17,364 bases of DNA from Elusimicrobiota bacterium (GTDB taxonomy: Bacteria; CG03; SLGR01; PWQF01). The translations under genes and the position numbers were made by a program. Below the pieces are notes generated by a model. That model was given only the letters and a program-made list of their open reading frames with translations. It did no database searches and had not been told where the DNA came from. The stretch covers positions 1 through 17,364 of the forward strand of contig PWOI01000113.1 in assembly GCA_003557485.1 (NCBI GenBank), written 5' to 3'. Below are positions 14,560 through 17,364 of the stretch, one piece after another (position 1 is the first letter of the stretch; the number at the start of each line of letters is the position of its first letter).

Positions 14560-14981
14560 GATTCAGATCTGGGTATGACAACGGCTTTGCCGCGCACGAT
14601 GACTTTTCCGTCCTGGTTGGAAACCTTGTAGCTGAATTCGCACATCTTTATTTTTTCCTGCTTTTTTTGCAGCTTGATTTCTGCAGTTACTGTATCTCCT
14701 ATAAATGCCGGCCGGCTGAATTTGGCGTCCATCTGGCGCGCAACAGTGCCGAGTCCCGGGAACTTTGTACCAAGAACCCCCGAAACTATTCCGGTAAGCA
14801 GAACGCCGTGAGCAATTCTCCTTCCGAACTGGCTTGAAGAAGCGTATTCTTCATCCATATGGATAGGATTAAAGTCGCCTGTAGCTTCGGCAAAAGCCTT
14901 TATGTGTTTGTCCTGGATGGTTACCGTATGGGTTTCAATATCGCCTATTGTGAGTTCTTCAAATGTTTTGCTTTTGTGCAT
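14544..14981 (-). CDS. MaoC-type (R)-specific enoyl-CoA hydratase
   Basis: The 145-residue single hot-dog-fold protein carries the hydratase-2 motif ATGDFNPIHMDEEYA...GRRIAHGVL. Asp36 and His41 are the catalytic pair that adds water to trans-2-enoyl-CoA to give the (R)-3-hydroxyacyl-CoA (PhaJ/MaoC family). Size and motif spacing are normal. The substrate chain length and pathway are unknown, and no fatty-acid or PHA gene is nearby. A ribosome site, AAGGAT, precedes the ATG. The gene lies 29 bp downstream of htpX on the same strand, so it probably shares the htpX transcript. It overlaps the convergent AEC gene by 16 bp. Confidence 0.92.
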   Translation of the reverse strand: MHKSKTFEELTIGDIETHTVTIQDKHIKAFAEATGDFNPIHMDEEYASSSQFGRRIAHGVLLTGIVSGVLGTKFPGLGTVARQMDAKFSRPAFIGDTVTAEIKLQKKQEKIKMCEFSYKVSNQDGKVIVRGKAVVIPRSESQNKI

Positions 14982-15010
14982 TTTAATAATCCTTTCTATG
15001 TTTGATTAAA

Positions 15011-15838
15011 TCAGATTCCGATTTTCATCAGACGCTCTATTCTGTCTTCGATTGGAGGGTGAGTGCTGAAGAGGCTCTTAAGGCCGCCGCCCTTAAAAGG
15101 CTGTACTATAAAAAGGTGGGAGGTTGCCTGGTTGACCTGCATACGTCCGGAATAAGACTGCAGTTTCCTGAGAGCTTCTGCAAGTGAAACAGGGTTTCCC
15201 GATATGCCGGCTGCGGAACGGTCCGCAGTGTACTCGCGAGAACGGGAAATAGCCATCTGTATAAACATAGCAGCTATGGGCATTATGACGGCAGCTGCAA
15301 TAAGGGCCAGTATATTTCCTCTTCCTCTTCTCCTTCCTCCCAGAAAAGCCGACCATCTTGCCATACTTGCCAGCACCATTACAGCGCCTGCGACAGTAGC
15401 GGCTACAGTCTGGATAAGGGTGTCCCTGTTTTTAATGTGGCTGAGTTCGTGCGCGATAACCCCTTTAAGTTCCTGAGTATTGAGAATTCTAAGAAGGCCC
15501 TCTGTAACTGCCACTGCTCCCCTGGAAGGGCTTCTTCCAGTTGCAAAAGCGTTAGGATCCTGTGCCGGAAGAATGTAAATTTCCGGTACAGGTATAGAAG
15601 CGGCTGCAGCCAGTTCTTCAACAGCCGAGTAGAGGGCCGGATATTGTGTCCTTTCTGCCGGTTTTGCCTTATAGATTGCCAGAACTATTTTATCGGAATA
15701 CCAGTAGCTTATGAAATTTATGCCGAAAGCAAAAATCAAAGCAATAATCATACCCTGCCTGCCTCCGAATATATTACCCATCAGCAGCAGTAGTCCGGTA
15801 AGGACTGTCAGCAGAAAGAAAGTTTTGATATGGTTCAT
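15011..15838 (-). CDS. htpX: Membrane zinc metalloprotease HtpX
   Basis: HtpX is an inner-membrane M48 protease that degrades misfolded membrane proteins. The 275-residue form starting MNHIKTFFLL is preferred: its ATG is preceded by GGAGG at 15849-15853, whereas a 15-residue longer frame would need an unsupported TTG. Two N-terminal membrane helices (about 5-22 and 26-47) and two central ones (about 141-160 and 175-197) flank the zinc site H130-E131-L-S-H134, with the third ligand E202 in SREYTADR. The C-terminal signature FSTHPPIEDRIERL is diagnostic. It is first in a probable htpX-maoC transcript. Confidence 0.95.
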   Translation of the reverse strand: MNHIKTFFLLTVLTGLLLLMGNIFGGRQGMIIALIFAFGINFISYWYSDKIVLAIYKAKPAERTQYPALYSAVEELAAAASIPVPEIYILPAQDPNAFATGRSPSRGAVAVTEGLLRILNTQELKGVIAHELSHIKNRDTLIQTVAATVAGAVMVLASMARWSAFLGGRRRGRGNILALIAAAVIMPIAAMFIQMAISRSREYTADRSAAGISGNPVSLAEALRKLQSYSGRMQVNQATSHLFIVQPFKGGGLKSLFSTHPPIEDRIERLMKIGI

Positions 15839-15848
15839 TTTATAATTT

Positions 15849-15853
15849 CCTCC
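15849..15853 (-). promoter_or_regulatory. Ribosome binding site fixing the htpX start
   Basis: GGAGG on the minus strand lies 10 bases before the ATG at 15838 and inside the longer alternative frame. It therefore argues for the shorter, 275-residue HtpX. Confidence 0.75.
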
Positions 15854-15872
15854 ATGTTTTATTTCTTCTAAG

Positions 15873-15902
15873 CATACAAGCAAAAATTCACTGCAATGTC
15901 AA
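15873..15902 (-). promoter_or_regulatory. Candidate htpX promoter
   Basis: On the minus strand a perfect -35 box TTGACA (15897-15902) is followed after 18 bases by TGTATG (15873-15878), a weak -10. The predicted transcript start is about 30 bases before the htpX ATG. The left end of the insertion element begins 9 bases beyond the -35 box. Confidence 0.4.
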
Positions 15903-15910
15903 TATTGAGC

Positions 15911-15966
15911 TGTTATTACTAAGTCAAAATGTTAATTTGTTACTAAGCAAACTGGTTAATTTTTTA
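15911..15966. repeat. Left terminal repeats of the IS (two tandem units)
   Basis: Unit 1 (15911-15938) has the core ACTAAGTCAAAATGTTAATT. Unit 2 (15939-15966) has the core ACTAAGCAAACTGGTTAATT. The units are about 28 bases each in direct orientation. Unit 1 matches the inner unit of the right end, inverted, at 24 of 26 positions. The stop codon of the transposase gene lies in unit 2. Confidence 0.8.
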
Positions 15967-17262
15967 TCGGTGTCTAAATTCATTAAATAGAGCTCTGTTC
16001 TGCTGTCTCCAAGGATGACTCGGTGGCGGGATACGTTTCTTTTTAGGAACATCAAAGTAATCCCGCATATTTATTAATTCTTCGATCTTTTTTTCTTTTT
16101 TCAATGTTCTATTGCTCTTTAATAATTTTGATTCGCAAATAATAGATTTTTTGTAGAGGACAATAATTCTATCGTACTGAAGAATACAGACATCGACTTT
16201 TCGTCCGGCAAAAGACAAGTGAGAATTCGATGGAGGAATTTGAATAGTATGTCCATTAACCTGAATAGTATTGTCATTTTTAACTTTGCGTGTTTTTTTG
16301 ATGCAAAAGATAGTATCCAGGTTGATGTTTTCCGGTAGCGGGCGGTAAACAGATTCTGTTTCTTTGCTTGAGAAACGATTGTTGTACCATGGCAGAAAGC
16401 TGCTGATTAAGAAAGAGTTGGCCTGTTTATAGTTTTTAATACCGGCAAGTCTCATTTCCTTGATCAGTCTGTCCTGGAATAGCCTGAATAGTCTTTCTAT
16501 TCTTCCCTTGGCCTGTGGTGAATTGGCAGAGATAAGAGTGATATCCAGTTCTTCAAGAGCTCTTTGAATTTGCGTGTCTGACTGTTCAGGTTCAACTGAG
16601 TAATGAATACCGCAATGCCGGGTAGTTGTGAAGTGGCTTGCTTTATCGGCATAAAGAGCCATAAAAAGGCCTTTTAGCTCAATATATCTTCTGAGAACGT
16701 GCATATTAGCATAAAGAGTGTCTTTGGGGAAGAAAACTGCATAAGGTACTTCATTGGTAGCATCGTCAATTATGGCTACAAGCCACCATTTCTTGTGAAT
16801 ATGTGGCAGCCATTTATGCTGAGAGGAATCCATTTGAACCAGCATTCCGGCTTTTGGCATTCGTCTTCTTTGACGGTGTATGATTTTTTTCTTTTTAGGC
16901 ATATGAATTTCTTTGATGATGAGGATTTTTCTTATAGTTTCATAGCTGAGAGATATTTTATGAATATCCGAGAGTTTTTCCTTGAAATGAGTTATATTGA
17001 AGTCATGATAATATTTCTGATACAGCTCCGCTACAGTATCGGAAAACCGATCTGTTTTTTTGTTGTGGGCTGGGCGTGATTTTCTGAGAAGCCCGTTAAT
17101 ACCGTGTTTCTCGACGCGTTTTTTGAGTCGGGAAAAATGAACCGGAGTTATGCCTAGAATATTACAGGCCTGTACTCCTTTGATCTTTTTATCCATAACT
17201 TCTGTGATAATTTTGAATCTTTGAATGTCTTTCATTGTTACAAGAATTTTTTGGTTATTCAT
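15964..17262 (-). CDS. DDE transposase, ISNCY (IS1202-like) family
   Basis: The 432-residue protein has an N-terminal helix-turn-helix region (about 10-60, VQACNILGITPVHFSRLKKRV) and a linker rich in Lys/Arg. An integrase-type catalytic core follows: D145 (VQMDSSQHKWL), D206 (LYADKASHF) and E256 (NSPQAKGRIERL). The run NSPQAKGRIERLFRLFQDRL followed by IKEMRLAGI, and the C-terminal HPWR motif, are characteristic of ISNCY/IS1202-type transposases. A strong ribosome site, AAGGAGG (17270-17276), sits 7 bases before the ATG. No frameshift or premature stop is present, so the protein may be active. It reads toward htpX. Confidence 0.9.
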   Translation of the reverse strand: MNNQKILVTMKDIQRFKIITEVMDKKIKGVQACNILGITPVHFSRLKKRVEKHGINGLLRKSRPAHNKKTDRFSDTVAELYQKYYHDFNITHFKEKLSDIHKISLSYETIRKILIIKEIHMPKKKKIIHRQRRRMPKAGMLVQMDSSQHKWLPHIHKKWWLVAIIDDATNEVPYAVFFPKDTLYANMHVLRRYIELKGLFMALYADKASHFTTTRHCGIHYSVEPEQSDTQIQRALEELDITLISANSPQAKGRIERLFRLFQDRLIKEMRLAGIKNYKQANSFLISSFLPWYNNRFSSKETESVYRPLPENINLDTIFCIKKTRKVKNDNTIQVNGHTIQIPPSNSHLSFAGRKVDVCILQYDRIIVLYKKSIICESKLLKSNRTLKKEKKIEELINMRDYFDVPKKKRIPPPSHPWRQQNRALFNEFRHR

Positions 17263-17276
17263 TTGAAAGCCTCCTT

Positions 17277-17294
17277 TTGCAACAATTATTGCAA
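17277..17294. promoter_or_regulatory. Inverted repeat in the transposase leader
   Basis: TTGCAA-CAATTA-TTGCAA is an 18-base inverted repeat directly upstream of the transposase ribosome site. It could be an operator or a small leader hairpin limiting transposase expression; the position is suggestive but function is unproven. Confidence 0.35.
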
Positions 17295-17310
17295 AAAAAT
17301 AGCTTTCTAA

Positions 17311-17364
17311 AAATTAACATTTTGGCTTAGTAGTAAAACTTAACATTTATGTATTGTAACAACA
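17311..17364. repeat. Right terminal repeats of the IS (two tandem units)
   Basis: Read on the minus strand, the outer unit (17364-17337) starts TGTTGTTAC and contains AAATGTTAA. The inner unit (17336-17311) has the core ACTAAGCCAAAATGTTAATT. The outer unit matches the left outer unit at 18 of 25 positions. The inner unit is the strongest partner of the left outer unit (24 of 26). Confidence 0.75.

Larger units (their letters stand above)
15911..17364 (-). mobile_element. ISNCY/IS1202-type insertion sequence, apparently complete
   Basis: The element is about 1.45 kb with one intact DDE transposase gene and related inverted repeats at both ends. The outer ends read TGTTATTAC... (from 15911) and, on the opposite strand, TGTTGTTAC... 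(from 17364), both beginning TGTT. The right end coincides with the last base of the window, so target-site duplications cannot be tested and the true right boundary could be inside or beyond it. A tighter alternative boundary, using the best-matching pair of repeats, is 15913-17336. The region is visibly more AT-rich than the flanking genes, consistent with acquisition from elsewhere. Confidence 0.8.

Noticed and set aside
15839-15883. Longer HtpX with 15 extra N-terminal residues from a TTG
   Set aside because: No ribosome site precedes that TTG, whereas GGAGG precedes the ATG at 15838 and the protein then begins directly with the first membrane helix.
15901-15910. Target-site duplication of the IS
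   Set aside because: The bases flanking the left end do not match any sequence next to the candidate right ends within the window; the right flank of the outermost end is not available.
16699-17079. Open frame antisense to the transposase gene
   Set aside because: Low-complexity shadow of the transposase coding strand without a plausible start signal.

Overview
The window carries a compact, all-plus-strand operon for a soluble multisubunit [FeFe] hydrogenase. It holds the three H-cluster maturases (hydG, hydE, hydF) followed by a NuoE-like, a NuoF-like and a catalytic subunit (2457-11610). The standout is the NuoF-like subunit. It is 1044 residues long, and its C-terminal half is a GltD/NfnB-type FAD- and NAD(P)-binding flavoprotein in place of the usual ferredoxin-type tail. 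The likely result is a hydrogenase that joins H2, NAD(H) and, probably, NADP(H) chemistry in one complex. A near-perfect Rex-type operator (TTGTGAA-ATTT-TTCACAA) lies directly in front of hydG, which suggests control by the NADH/NAD+ ratio.

Organism: a Gram-negative (outer-membrane) anaerobe. The evidence is the oxygen-sensitive hydrogenase and its maturases, a PorV/PorQ-like outer-membrane barrel, and a secreted beta-propeller protein with a sorting-type C-terminal domain. Base composition is moderate, and frequent ATA and AGG codons sit among otherwise mixed usage. This gene style recalls uncultivated or fermentative lineages such as Elusimicrobiota or Omnitrophota, but that is a guess and no marker gene is present to settle it.

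Layout. 1-2352: the 3' part of a secreted SBBP-type propeller gene, translationally coupled by an ATGA overlap to a PorV/PorQ-like barrel gene. 2353-2456: short intergenic region with a candidate promoter and the Rex-type site. 2457-11610: hydG-hydE-hydF-hydC-hydB-hydA, with overlaps of 26, 17 and 11 bp and then gaps of 13 and 15 bp. 11607-12965 (minus): glutamate dehydrogenase, whose stop codon interlocks with that of hydA. 13116-14559 (plus): a small zinc-ribbon protein of unknown function and an AEC-family transporter. 14544-15838 (minus): htpX followed by a MaoC-type hydratase, probably one transcript. 15911-17364 (minus): an apparently complete insertion sequence with an ISNCY/IS1202-type DDE transposase, whose outer repeat ends exactly at the last base of the window. 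The window may therefore end at an assembly break caused by the repeat.

How the parts fit together: HydE, HydG and HydF would build the diiron subcluster and deliver it to HydA. Electrons would pass between HydA, the FMN/NAD site of HydB and HydC, and the extra FAD/NAD(P) module of HydB. The neighbouring glutamate dehydrogenase is a plausible NADPH consumer, but that link is inferred from position only. I saw no rRNA, tRNA or CRISPR array, and no gene-free stretch longer than about 150 bases.
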